This document shows, in pieces, positions 45,112-55,880 of a DNA stretch of 64,000 bases. The translations under genes and the position numbers were made by a program. Numbering within the stretch: the stretch's first letter is position 1; each line of letters opens with the position of its first letter. The DNA is from Megaustenia siamemsis. Lineage: Eukaryota; Mollusca; Gastropoda; Stylommatophora; Ariophantidae. Location of the stretch: the NCBI GenBank assembly GCA_032433765.1, contig JAVIAB010000024.1, positions 16,962,648 to 17,026,647 on the forward strand. The letters are read 5' to 3'. The notes beneath the pieces are model-generated. The model ran no database searches and was not told where the DNA came from. It worked only from the letters and a program-made list of their open reading frames with translations.

Positions 45112-45257
45112 CATGTTCAGGGTCTCCTTGATATTTTGCTTTCATCGTGGTTTGTCCGCAGCCAATAATAGATTTACTTAGGCTGCGGGAATTTCCGGAA
45201 AACCTACAACGAAAGTGACGTTTGCATCTTTACGAGCAGGGGTGGTTATGGGTAGAG

Positions 45258-45265
45258 TGACGTCA
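45258..45265. promoter_or_regulatory. CRE cluster
   Basis: A full TGACGTCA is flanked by half sites TGACGT (near 45217) and ACGTCA (near 45292), three within about 80 bp. It is about 100 bp upstream of the second copy of the Cys-rich module. The grouping makes chance less likely than for a single site, but function is unproven. Confidence 0.4.
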
Positions 45266-45356
45266 GCCATCTATAGCTCCTATTGCTGAAAACGTCACAC
45301 CAGTTGGGTTACCATTTTATTTTCTGCCCGCAGGCCTTAGTTAACTATCGTTTACT

Positions 45357-45611
45357 GTGGTCATCAAGTTCTGCTGCTATAAAGGAGACTTGCCTTGCTA
45401 TCCCAGAATTGCCTTAAATGGGATCACTGTAGTTGAAAACTTCTCCTCTTGTGTAAACTACACATTCACATCTAAGAGTGAATCAGTGAAGGTCACAAAA
45501 TCATATTCTCTCTGTGGTTTTACTAACTACAGATCAGGTGGCTTCTGTTGGATTGGAAATGATAACTTACCACCACTGTGTGTCTGTGTTTGGAATTGGA
45601 GTCATCAATGA
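45357..45611 (+). pseudogene. Cys-rich module, copy 2 (partial)
   Basis: Repeats module 2 of the sequence at 38903: KFCCYKGDLPCYPRIALNGI, SCVNYTFTSKSESVKVT and SLCGFTNYRSGGFCW. The codon that is TGA in copy 1 is TTA (Leu) here. A 2-bp loss (TGTGTCTGTGTTTGG against TGTGTCTATATGTTTGG) near 45588 shifts the end of the frame, so it stops at 45611. Only the second module was copied, so this is a fragment and not a gene. It is the direct-repeat partner (45365-46070) of 39527-40235. Confidence 0.7.
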
Positions 45612-46372
45612 CGGCCTAACATCATCAAGTGCTATGACGATCATCATTTTCGGGAGGACGTGAACTCCCATGGTATATGATGGATAGGCGGCAGGAACCA
45701 TTGAAGGCTATGTCTGAAAAGTGTTCCTTCTTGCATTTTCCTCATATTCCAAGTCCGGCTTGTTGCAGGAGCTACTGAGTTAAGTGCTCTGTGCACACCG
45801 TGAGCTGTGTGTCTCATCCGTTTTGATCCTGCTTCGATATCCCGCTTGTTTACGATGAATGATGATTTCGTATGACAGGGAACAGTTGGCTGTGTTCACT
45901 TTCTGCGCGGTTTCGCCTTATGTCTTTTGGCGTGTGCTGAGACTGCTACGATGGGGACTACAGTTACCTTTCTTTGTTTGGGAGATGAGTTGGTACTTCG
46001 GATGATTCCACTGGCACGGGCGGTTGAGCAATTATGGATTTTAATTCGTTTGCTGTGAGACCGAGGCCTTCCATAACCAATAACCAATAACCAATACTGT
46101 GGTCTTCCCCGGTCTCGTCGTCCTGGAACTATGCTCTTTGACGTGTCTGTTGTATTGGAATGTCCTCTGTAAGAGGTTCGTTATAAGCCATTTCTTTTCA
46201 ATTTGTAAATCTTATATGCCTGCATTGCTCACTTTCATTACACAAGGTATCTTAAGGATCTTTCTGTAGTCTTTTGTTTCGATATTCCTTATTCTATGCT
46301 ATATTGTCCATAATTCACAACCATATGTTGGTTTCGGGAAGATATACATGCCGTCAGTAGTTTTAATATCTC

Positions 46373-46665
46373 TCTCTGCGATCAGGACTCAATCAGAGTA
46401 GGACTCCAGACTCTCACACGAAGACAGCTGTGTGCTTAAGCCTGTTAGATGCACTCCGCTTGAATACCTGTTAAAACGTTGCATTGTGTTCTGCGTCAGT
46501 GGCCCAGTGTATCCGATTTCAGCCAGCATTTTGTTCAGGTTTGCTTTCCTTAGCCTTTGGTTGTCCCCAATCTTCCTGCAAGGCAGCAGATGATCTTTTC
46601 TGTAGGGGGATTCTGCCCTCAGATGGTCGGCCCTCCAGGTTTACGAGCACCAACTGCCCGAGTCA
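46373..46665 (-). mobile_element. Internally deleted LINE derivative
   Basis: On the minus strand, an ORF1-end segment like 33121-33325 (Met-Leu-Ala-Glu-Ile..., TACCTGTTAAAACGTTGCA) is joined directly to the 3' terminal segment like 29612-29685 (GATCAGGACTCAATCAGAGT on the plus strand). About 3.4 kb of endonuclease, RT and RNase H is absent between them. The junction is near 46441-46445. The copy keeps both ends of the parent LINE. Confidence 0.8.
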
Positions 46666-46675
46666 CTAGAGGTGA

Positions 46676-46868
46676 CTAACACAGACATGCGACTTGGAAT
46701 ATGAGGAAACTGCAACAAGGAACACTTTTCATGCACAACCTCCAATAGTTCCCGCCGCCTATCCCCATATCCCGGTAAGTCACGCCCTCTTGAAAATGAT
46801 TATCGTCGTAGCACTTGATGTTAGGCCATCGTTGTTGACTCCAACTCCGAACATATAGACACACAGTC
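46676..46868 (-). repeat. Inverted third copy of the Cys-rich duplication
   Basis: On the minus strand, TGTGTGTCTATATGTTCGGA through TTCCTCATATTCCAAGTC follows 39741-39925 with roughly 10-15% differences by eye. It lacks the 2-bp loss of copy 2. It faces copy 2 across about 0.95 kb, forming an imperfect inverted repeat with 45585-45755. Confidence 0.85.
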
Positions 46869-47800
46869 AGTCGTCAAATTATCCCCGTCGCACATCAAAT
46901 AGCAGACCGTAAGATTAGCGCACGGCCGGTCTAGGGAGCCATTACGATGACGTAGCACACAACAATATCGAAGACACAATCTCGCTCCCTTCAGATTTCT
47001 GATTACTCTAGTGTAAGCAGCCTACGACGAACAAAACACGAAGCAAATTCCCCAAAGAGACAAAACTGTGGCTGACGAAGTAGTTTACATTAATGAGTAA
47101 CATGGAAATAACTAGCGTCGAGGAATTCCAACAAGTCATGAACAACACCAGTGTGACGTAAAGCGCAGATCAAGTCTAGACGGTGGAAGGTCTCATTCAC
47201 AACACTTGATTTGTTAAAAACGGACTGTTGTCGGCCCACGACCTCGCTTTAGCGACACAAATGTATTAAGTATATCATCATTTTGACTTTAACGCAGACA
47301 AGTGCAAATTACTTTGTTATTGTGTCAGATTTTCTTAAATAAACTTAAGAAGAAAAAAAAAGAGGAGAAAAAGAACAGAGAAGAGGGTGTGATAATGAAA
47401 TGTGTGGCTCGTTGATGTTAGAGCTCGCGTATCACTGAAACCTTCTTGTTTTATCAGAAAACACATTGGAAAGCCAGTGATCATTGACCAAGTTTAGCGA
47501 TTCTACGGTAAATTCAAAGGTTTTCATGTTGAAAACTAGCATGTACAGACACGTAGTCCAGTCGATCAAACTGGACAGAAGATATATGGTCATGGAAATT
47601 GGGGACCTGACCTTTGATCAAGGACGGAAGGGCATGAGGTGAGAGGTCACTCCATCTAAAGAGATGAGCCATTGAGAGGGTGATGCTCCACTAAAAAAAA
47701 AAAAAAAAGCAACGCTGCTATGGGACTTTCATGGATGAATGAAGAATTAAATGTTCCTTTTTTTCTTACGCGTTAGCGCGACGATTGTTCCTCTTCATTG
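46869..47800. other. No gene seen
   Basis: Spacer with an A-rich stretch at 47345-47385 and a poly(A) run at 47693-47708. No coding or RNA feature could be supported. Confidence 0.45.
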
Positions 47801-47804
47801 TCTC

Positions 47805-48200
47805 CCCTTATCTTCTTCTTATTCTTTCCTTCCTCATCTGCCTTTCAGCGTCGAGGGGAGATATAATTTGCGGTCTTTTACTCTTGTTCGCCTCTGCCTG
47901 CTGTTATGTTTCCTGTTGCTTCTAATATTCCATCGACCCATCTTTTTCGTGGTCGACCCTTGGGTTTGGTGTTCTCACAACGTTTGTTGAAGGCTCGTTA
48001 TGTTGTGTTCTTTCTGCCTTGTTACGTGGCCAAACCATTTTATCTGTTGTTTCCTTATATATTCTATGGCAGGGGCTATTCCTAGCTTTTTTTCTCAGTT
48101 CTTCATTTCTGATCTTATCTCTCAGACTGTTTCCTGTCATTCGTCTAACACATTTCATCTCTGTAGAGGTTATTTTACTCTTCCCTTATAATGGCGTTAA
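47805..48200 (-). mobile_element. LINE 3' fragment
   Basis: The minus strand reads MKCVRRMTGNSLRDKIRNEE followed, after a frame change, by a GHVTRQ-type segment. It matches 9895-10290 closely and is the better kept of the two. Confidence 0.75.
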
Positions 48201-49070
48201 TTGGATGTACTTGGTTGTAGCACATATGTAACTGAAATTAATGCGTAGGCCTATTTAGATCCAGTACTTCGGACTTCAGCACGAGATTTCTAGATACCTG
48301 GCTGCCTTCTCTCTTCGACTCAGGCTGATTAATCTGTATCCAGAACAATCGCTAAGGTGAATTAGGCTCTTGATCAGTTTTAGTTAAATTATTCTGGCAG
48401 AAACAGTCAGCAATGAGTTGCTGCTGACCGCGCGTGCCCAACATATGCCGGAAATCTGGCCTAAACGTGCTTCAATCGCTGGACAGTTTCAACCAATGAG
48501 AAGAAAGCTCGCCCTGATGGGCATAGCGGATGTATGATCTTGCCTATCCAGATCGAACCTGACCATTTCCTATCAGTAGATCAGTCCACACGCATTCACC
48601 GGCCGACCTAAAGCTTCAAGGCCCAAATGCCAGTTGAGGTAATTTTTTTCCCTAGATCGAAAAAGGCTCTTGGGGAAAATGGAGACCAGAGATATTCAAC
48701 GTGAAGGAAAGGCAGTAGGGAAGGGATTTGGTCAGCCCACCTTATGAAGATGGAGCTTAGAACGGTTAACACTTCATTATCCAAAAACAATTGCTAAGGG
48801 ACTACCTTTAGAACAGTTAACTAACCACTATCTGGTCAGCATTTGATTCATCATATTTCTGAAGAACAAATAGTTTAGTATGGAATCAAATGTGTTAATT
48901 AACTCTTAAATACGACTTGACCACTGAGCAAGATATGGTATATGTCTTTTTGCGTCTCCACACACGGCTGTAAACAATCAGATGCCGATCTACATTACCC
49001 AGCACATTTTTTTGCCGAGTATTCTCTCAAGGCTGATTTTGTCAATATTGTATTGAAAGGTTTGGCTGCA
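48201..49070. other. No gene seen
   Basis: Spacer. The 48310-48500 part may be an old dispersed repeat distantly like 25330-25600, but borders could not be set. Confidence 0.4.
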
Positions 49071-49074
49071 GGAT

Positions 49075-49525
49075 GAACAGTTGTATGTCGAGAATAGCCA
49101 AATGTTACATCTTCTCAATATTCCTGTATGGTGCAGAAACATGGACATTAGACAAGAAAGCAGAACAGAGAATTGAAGCCTTTAAAATGTGGATATATAG
49201 AAGAATAGGTAGAATTGGATGGAAGGAAAAGAAAAAACGATGAAGTCTTAAAACAACTAAAAATGTAAAGAGAACTACTAAGCACAATTCAAACAAGACA
49301 AATGCGATTTTTGGGCCATGTTAAAAGACACAACAGCCTGCTAAAAGTAATCATGGAGGGGAAAATACAAGGTAAAAGAGGCAGACTTAGACTAACATGG
49401 ACGAGTAACATCAAAATATGGACAAATCAGCCTATGACAACCTGCACCATCAAAGCAAGAGACAGAGCAGAATGGCGCTCCATGATAGCCAACCTTCGTT
49501 GCGGAGAAGGCACTCGATGATCATG
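49075..49525 (+). mobile_element. LINE 3' fragment
   Basis: The plus strand reads FLYGAETWTLDKKAEQRIEA, MWIYRRIGRIGWKEK, then MRFLGHVKRHNSLLKVIMEG and ARDRAEWRSMIANLRCGEGT. It ends in GATGATCATGATG. Same family as 43275-43640 on the other strand. Confidence 0.88.
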
Positions 49526-49539
49526 ATGTCGAGTAGTCT

Positions 49540-50200
49540 CATCTTACAAGAAATGCTGGACATTATAGTGAAAGAAAGCAAAAAAAAGTGGAACAATATT
49601 AAAACAGGTAAATGAATTTAAATATTTGGGAACTTTGTTAACCTCAGACGGAAGATGTATAAAAGAGGTGAGATGCAGAATGGCTCTGGCAAAAGCAGCT
49701 TTCCAAAAAATTAGGAAGATACTATGCAATCCATTTTTGACAATAGAAACAAGAGAAAGAGTTCTTAAATGTTATATAGAGCCAGTCTTGACATATGGAT
49801 GCGAATCATGGACAATAGGACAACAGACAAGAAAATCACTGGAGGCTGTAGAAATGTGGTTTTACAGAAAAATGTTGAGAATACTATGGACAGCTAATAA
49901 GAGTAATGAAAATGTTATGAAAGATGTCAAAGCAAAAAGAGAGCTAATTTCCAATATTAGGAAGAAACAATCATCACTTTTTGGCCATGTAATGAGAACA
50001 GAATAGCTGGAATATATTGTAACAACTGGGAAAATTGAGGGACGAAGAGATAGAGGGAAGCAAAGAGAAAAGATACCAGACAGCTTAAGAGAATGGCTTG
50101 GCAGAAGGTCAACGACAGAAATGATAAATAACTGTCGAGATCGAAAGTTGTGGTGAGACATGATCACCTACGCCAGCAGGCCTGGTACTTGATGATGATG
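49540..50200 (+). mobile_element. LINE 3' fragment
   Basis: The end of the RT thumb (FKYLGTLLTSDGRC) is followed by VLTYGCESWTIGQQTRKSLE, MWFYRKMLRILWTANKSNEN, LISNIRKKQSSLFGHVMRTE, a stop, and then LEYIVTTGKIEGRRDRGKQR and DRKLW. It ends at a GATGATGATG tail at 50190. The 126-codon open part is 49626-50006. It starts right after the preceding LINE tail. Confidence 0.9.
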
Positions 50201-50254
50201 AGTCTCATCTATTTCAAACGTCACCATGCGGCTTCTCATATTTCTTCCACACGT

Positions 50255-50905
50255 TCACGGTCTGTGCCTCTTCCCAGCATGCAACATAGAAATAAGAGGG
50301 AGAAATCTGAAACAAGTGCAGAGAGTCAAACACTTGGACACAATGATAACATCAGATGAACAATGCTCTACAGAAATAAACAGAAGCAGGTTTGCACAGG
50401 CCAAAGTGACATTTCAGAAAATGAAAAACATCTTGAGCAACAAATCTAAGTATACAGAAGCGAGAAAAGAGAGTTCATTGGTTACTATATAGAGCCTATT
50501 CTGACCTATGGAAGTGAATCATGGACGGTGGACAAAGAAATGAAAAGACGATTAGAGGCCACAGAGATGGGATTTATCAGATTGTTGAGAGTTCCCTGGG
50601 CTGCTAAAATGACCAACGAGGAAGTTCTCAAAGAGGCCAACAAAAAAGGGAGCTCGTGGAAAAGCATCAGAAAGTAACATTCAACATTTTTAGGGAATAT
50701 CTTGAGAAGAGGAAAGTTGAATACTTGGTTACAACTGACAAAATACAGGGAAAGAGAGATCGCGGATGACAAAGAGAGACAATAGTTTGTTGTCATGGCA
50801 TGGAAAACAGTCAACAACAGAAATGATTCGATGCACTGTGGATAGAAGATTGTGGAAGGACATGATCGCCTACGCCAACCGACATGACACATGATGATGA
50901 TAGAA
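50255..50905 (+). mobile_element. LINE 3' fragment
   Basis: The plus strand reads KQVQRVKHLDTMITSDEQCS, VTFQKMKNILSNKSKYTE, then in changing frames YGSESWTVDKEMKRRLEATE and TVDRRLWKDMIAYANRHDT. It ends ACATGATGATGAT. Same family as the remnant at 10455-12632. Three LINE tails of different families stand head to tail between 49075 and 50905. Confidence 0.87.
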
Positions 50906-50994
50906 AAAAAAGTTCCTATACTCACCACAAATTTATGCGACAAAATTATAGTTCTTCCTTTTAAAAAAAAATAATAGGGCGAAAGAAAGATCTG

Positions 50995-51255
50995 GGTATA
51001 GCGAATCGTTGTGCTTCGCCAGAAAGAAAGATTTTAAAAGAAAGAAAGATTTGAGTATAGAGAACCATTGTCTTCTGCCAGAAAGAAAGATTTGAGTATA
51101 GAGAACCACTGTCTTCTGCCAGAAAGAAAGATTTGAGTATAGAGAACCATTGTCTTCTGCCAGAAAGAAAGATTTGAGTATAGTGAACCATTGTCTTCTG
51201 CCAGAAAGAAAGATTTGAGTATAGTGATCCATTGTCTTCTGCCAGAAAGAAAGCG
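50995..51255. repeat. 41-bp minisatellite
   Basis: About six units of AGAACCATTGTCTTCTGCCA plus GAAAGAAAGATTTGAGTATAG. Overlapping minus-strand frames across it are repeat artefacts. Confidence 0.92.
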
Positions 51256-51596
51256 TTGGCTACTATGACCTGCCAGTGTTTACTTCACCACTAACTGTGA
51301 GTTCACTCAGGGATGCTTTGCAGACATTTTTGTGTCTCAAATAATGTTTGTCTGTCAAATCCCCTTTGGTCCTCCTTTTGTTGATACCACCACTGGTTTC
51401 TCCCATCTGTTATCACTTTATGGTAACCAAGTATGTGAATTGGGTAACATGGAGGAGTAACCGACCATATTCCTCTGCTTTCGCTCTCCATTCTAATACA
51501 ACCGACATACTCACAAACATATAGGGTATTAGGTGGTCTAGGGGTACACAATGTAACACTAATGAAGTTGATAAAAATTTTTTGGTTCTAAAAAGT

Positions 51597-51857
51597 AAAA
51601 AAAAAAAAGTAAAGTACCCCCGTCACGCCAAGTGGCGTATAGGGAAATATGGTGTTAGTGACCGTATATTTTACAGACCTTCAGCACATGATTTTTGGGG
51701 TAATGTGGTCAGTATTACGCCCGTGCTGCTTTACTTTCCCAGAAAAAAATCCGGCACCCATTTAAGGCTGGGTGAACCCGGAAGCCGTCGGTTGGGATCG
51801 AACCCTACCCCTTGTCCGTGGTAGTCCAGTTCACTAACCACTGAGCTATCGCGGCTC
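51597..51857 (-). mobile_element. tRNA-headed SINE (type A), full length
   Basis: Minus-strand copy flanked by GTTCTAAAAAGT (51585-51596 and 51858-51869). The same head, body and GCCACTTGGCGTGACGGGGG end as 22248 and 26498. Differences are few, so the family was active recently. Confidence 0.92.
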
Positions 51858-51879
51858 GTTCTAAAAAGTGTTTTTTTTA

Positions 51880-52460
51880 CATTTTCATGCCAGGGCATGC
51901 TGGTATAAGAAGTAATGAACGTGCTGACAGACTTGCCAGTTTGGCTGATGTTTAATAGTGGAAGGCAATGGACTGCTTTGACATTATGAATGCCCTCAGG
52001 GACGCTGGAATGAAAAAAAAAATGACTAAAAAAATAGCCATGAATCCGTAGCCATGAATAGACTTCATGAATATCATGTCAATGTGGGAGAGCGCTATGT
52101 AGGCATCCAAAGAAAACGTTTCAACCAGCATAACACAGGTTTGCTAGTTGCTATACATTGATTTAAGATGGCTGGGGCACGTCCAGCGCATGGAAGAAAA
52201 ACGCATCCCCAATCAAATACTATTTAGTGAACTAACACATGGAAAAAGACAAATCGGCAGACCTAAACTATGACACATAGATATCTGTAAATCATTTCTG
52301 AATGACTTCTCCATCTGTGAAAATGACTGGGAACATCTGGCCCGTGATCACACATCATGGAAAGCATGTATAAGGAATGGTATAACATCATTTGAGACTG
52401 TGCTAAGGCAAAACTTAAGAGAAAAGACTCATGAAAAAGGATGGAAAACCCTGAGGATCA
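51880..52460 (+). mobile_element. LINE 3' fragment, RNase H end and C-terminus
   Basis: Near 51885 the plus strand holds the end of an RNase H domain (GHAGIRSNERADRLASLAD), related to 27360-27420. From 52165 a separate C-terminal segment reads RWLGHVQRMEEKRIPNQILF, then LTHGKRQIGRPK and WEHLARDHTSWKACIRNG. The latter is the kind of tail seen in LINEs without RNase H, so two different elements may be fused here. Stops throughout. Confidence 0.75.
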
Positions 52461-52837
52461 GTGGACCTGACTTGTTCATTCTGTGGCCGTGTGTGTTTGT
52501 CAAACATTGGTAGAATTAGCCACGAGAGAAGCTGTTGGACAAAAAAAAACTTCCAAAAAAAAAAAAAAAATACACAATAGCCTCCACTAGATCGTCTGAC
52601 AAGACCAAAAGGGCTATATACACATTGATTTATATTCTTTGGAAGAGATGTGAGCACTTATAGACTTGTCCGGTGTTCAATGAGGATGGCCTGTAGACTA
52701 AACCAAAATAAACTAGAGGTGGGACATCCATCTCTGGACAAGAAGGCCCTGGCTTCAATTGCCACCACAGGAAGTATGAATTTGTCAGAAATCTAATCTG
52801 TGGTTTCTTCTTGGCTTTACCTTCTCCTGGGCTCTGG

Positions 52838-53950
52838 GTAGTGAGATCTGATGTCTAGCCCTCTCTGGGTAGTGAGATCTGATGTCTAGCCCTCTCTGGG
52901 TAGTGAGATCTGATGTCTAGCCCTCTCTGGGTAGTGAGATCTGATGTCTAGCCCTCTCTGGGTAGTGAGATCTGATGTCTAGCCCTCTCTGGGTAGTGAG
53001 ATCTGATGTCTAGCCCTCTCTGGGTAGTGAGATCCGATGTCTAGCCCTCTCTGGGTAGTGAGATCAGATGTCTAGCCCACTCTGGGTAGTTAGATCAGAT
53101 GTCTAGCCCTCTCTGGGTAGTGAGATCTGATGTCTAGCCCTCTCTGGGTAGTGAGATCTGATGTCTAGCCCTCTCTGGGTAGTGAGATCTGATGTCTAGC
53201 CCTCTCTGGGTAGTGAGATCTGATGTCTAGCCCTCTCTTAGTAGTGAGATCTGATGTCTAGCCCTCTCTGGGTAGTGAGATCTGATGTCTAGCCCTCTCT
53301 GGGTAGTGAGATCTGATGTCTAGCCCTCTCTGGGTAGTGAGATCTGATGTCTAGCCCTCTCTGGGTAGTGAGATCCGATGTCTAGCCCTCTCTGGGTAGT
53401 GAGATCAGATGTCTAGCCCACTCTGGGTAGTTAGATCAGATGTCTAGCCCTCTCTGGGTAGTGAGATCAGATGTCTAGTCCACTGTGGGTAGTGAGATCT
53501 GATGCTTAGTCCACTCTGGGTAGTGAGATCAGATGTCTAGTCCACTCTGGGTAGTGAGATCAGATGTCTAGTCCACTCTGGGTAGTGAGATCTGATGTCT
53601 AGTCCACTCTGGGTAGTGAGATCTGATGTCCAGCCCTCTCTGGGTAGTGAGATCTGATGTCTAGCCCTCTCTGGGTAGTGAGATCCGATGTCCAGCCTTC
53701 TCTGGTTAGTGAGATCCGATGTCCGGCCTTTTCTGGTTAGTGAGATCAGATGTCCATCCCTCTCTGGGTAGTGAGATCCGATGTCTATCCCTCTCTGGGT
53801 TGTGAGATCCGATGTCTATCCCTCTCTGGGTAGTGAGATCCGATGTCTATCCCTCTCTGGGTAGTGAGATCCGATGTCTATCCCTCTCTGGGTAGTGAGA
53901 TCCGATGTCTATCCCTCTCTGGGTAGTGAGATCCGATGTCTATCCCTCTC
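52838..53950. repeat. 31-bp minisatellite
   Basis: About 36 units of GGGTAGTGAGATCTGATGTC plus TAGCCCTCTCT. Block structure is visible: a run of about nine units, including a pair with CAGATGTCTAGCCCACTCT, occurs near 53040 and again near 53400, pointing to a multi-unit duplication. Right-hand units carry CCGATGTCTATCC and are the most uniform. Confidence 0.96.
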
Positions 53951-54117
53951 GTATAATTATGAACAAAACAGAAGGTCCTGTGTATACTCCTGTGTGCATG
54001 TTAAGAACCCTTGACACTTGGAAATTGAACGGAGTAAGCCAAAATGGTCACCGCCCAGGCAAAATTTATAGAAAAAAATCTACTGCAAAAGGTCAAAACT
54101 TTTGATGACAAAAAATG

Positions 54118-54190
54118 AGAGCACCTCTGAAGTCAGAGAATATCTGCCTGTATGGCGAGGGACACCTGAATACACTGCTGCTAGTGTACT
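54118..54190 (+). mobile_element. Fragment of SINE type B
   Basis: GAGCACCTCTGAAGTCAGAG, then ATCTGCCTGTATGGCGAGGG matches the body of the SINE at 21320-21646 (GAGTACCTCCGAAGACAGAG, ATCTGCCTGTGCGGCAAGGG). Head and tail are missing. Confidence 0.75.
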
Positions 54191-55279
54191 TAAAATAAGG
54201 GAAAAAGTGATATTCAAATAAAATTAGGGGCTTAACTGGAGATACAAGGCTGGCGTACGCAAACAACAACATACACACATATATACATGTATAGACACAA
54301 ACAAGTACTTTTCTCAATTATGGCTACATGTAATATTATATATAAAAATTATTCTGATGTCATGTGATATGTGGCTTCTCAAAAAAAACAAAAAAAAACA
54401 AGTCAATTACAATCAAGGGGAAATAAACGTTGATAGAGTAGCAAGTAGCCTACCTGTTGTAGTATATAAACATTGCTGATTGAGTAAACAAAAAAAACAA
54501 AAAAAAAAAAAAAACAAACTGGATGAATCAAACCCAAAAAAAGAAAAAGAAAACAAACATATTAATGACCATAGCATCTTTTTGTAGTAATATTGTTGCA
54601 AATTCATTTGGATAACTGTAAAATATAAATCCGTATGTACATATATGCAAATATGGTGGACCATAGCTTGCATATTTTGTTCATTTCGTCATTTCTGTTG
54701 AGAAGACAGTATGTACATCCACAACACACACGCACATGCACACACGCACATGCACAGATGCATGCTCACACACAAAGAAATTAAATGCAGCAAAGGATAT
54801 CCTGTGGCAACAAAGCATTCAATGATACACAATGCTGCGACTGCTTATCATAATGATAATGTACAAGAAAAATATATTTCACAAGGAAAAAACACAAATG
54901 ATCTTTGCTGAATCTTTCTGGTGAATTCTATTTCTTGTGCAACGGTTGTCATTCTGAAACAATTTTATATCTGACTTGCCCCCTCTTGAGGTTGCTCTGG
55001 CCTCCTCATTTAACAAAATGTAATATTGTTTCAGAAAGGCTCCAGGTTTAAACTTTGTCACAAAGGACATAGATAACAGATGTGATCAGACTGAAGAGTT
55101 CCTCAACAGTTTGGCTAACAAGAGTGTCCAAGGACATAGTTGAGATGCATGATAAGATGACTTCAACATCGCTGTAGAAACTTCCAGAAAGTTAGCATTC
55201 TCAGGTATTCGATTCTCAGTCGATGTTTGCTTCATAGAGTTCTGAGCAGATGACTACAGCATGAAGGAAATGGAAACCT
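54191..55279. other. No firm gene; one frame to watch
   Basis: Mostly A-rich spacer with an A-run near 54500 and a CA-rich patch at 54720-54770. The minus frame 54879-55070 (MSFVTKFKPGAFLKQYYILL...) has a balanced composition, but no splice signals or homology that I could recognise. Confidence 0.4.
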
Positions 55280-55410
55280 GGAGCTGACTTTCTGTGATGT
55301 AAGAGAGCTGACTGGTGTAAGAGAGCTAACTTTCTGTGATGTAAGAGAGCTGACTATGATGTAAGATTGCTGACTTTCTGTGATGTAAAAGAGCTGACTC
55401 TCTGTGATGT
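55280..55410. repeat. Short irregular tandem repeat
   Basis: About five imperfect units around TGACTTTCTGTGATGTAAGA plus GAGC. Confidence 0.8.
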
Positions 55411-55587
55411 ATTTCAAGAAAGTCCTTATTGTGTCTGGCTCCTGATCTATAAAGTTCAGAACAAATAACTCTGGCATGGACAGAATGAATTTCTGGTGAT
55501 ATTGAACATTCAACAAATTATGGATCCACTGTCCTCATTACTTTGCTAATGGAAGAGTTAACAGACAAGCTTGTGGGAGCACTGATA

Positions 55588-55875
55588 CTACATAAGGAAG
55601 ATATACTAAAGATTGTTTTTGAGGAATCACTTGGTGACTGATGCAGCAGTTGATGTGAGACTACATAAGGAAGATATACTAAAGATTGTTTTTGAGGAAT
55701 CACTTGGTGACTGATGCAGCAGTTGATGTGAGACTATAGAAGGAAGATATACTAAAGATTGTTTTTGAGGAATCACTTGGTGACTGATGGAGCTGTTGAT
55801 GTGAGACTATATAAAGAAGATTATTTTTGAGGAATGACCTGATGACTGATGGAGTTGTTGATGTGAGACTACAGG
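55588..55875. repeat. 73-bp tandem repeat
   Basis: Three close units and a decayed fourth, starting at 55588, 55661, 55734 and 55807 (CTACATAAGGAAGATATACT, AAAGATTGTTTTTGAGGAAT, CACTTGGTGACTGATGCAGC). Confidence 0.92.
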
Positions 55876-55880
55876 AGCTG

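Noticed and set aside
50933..51232. Ser/Leu/Phe-rich repeat protein on the minus strand
   Set aside because: It is the translation of the 41-bp minisatellite and occurs in two overlapping frames.
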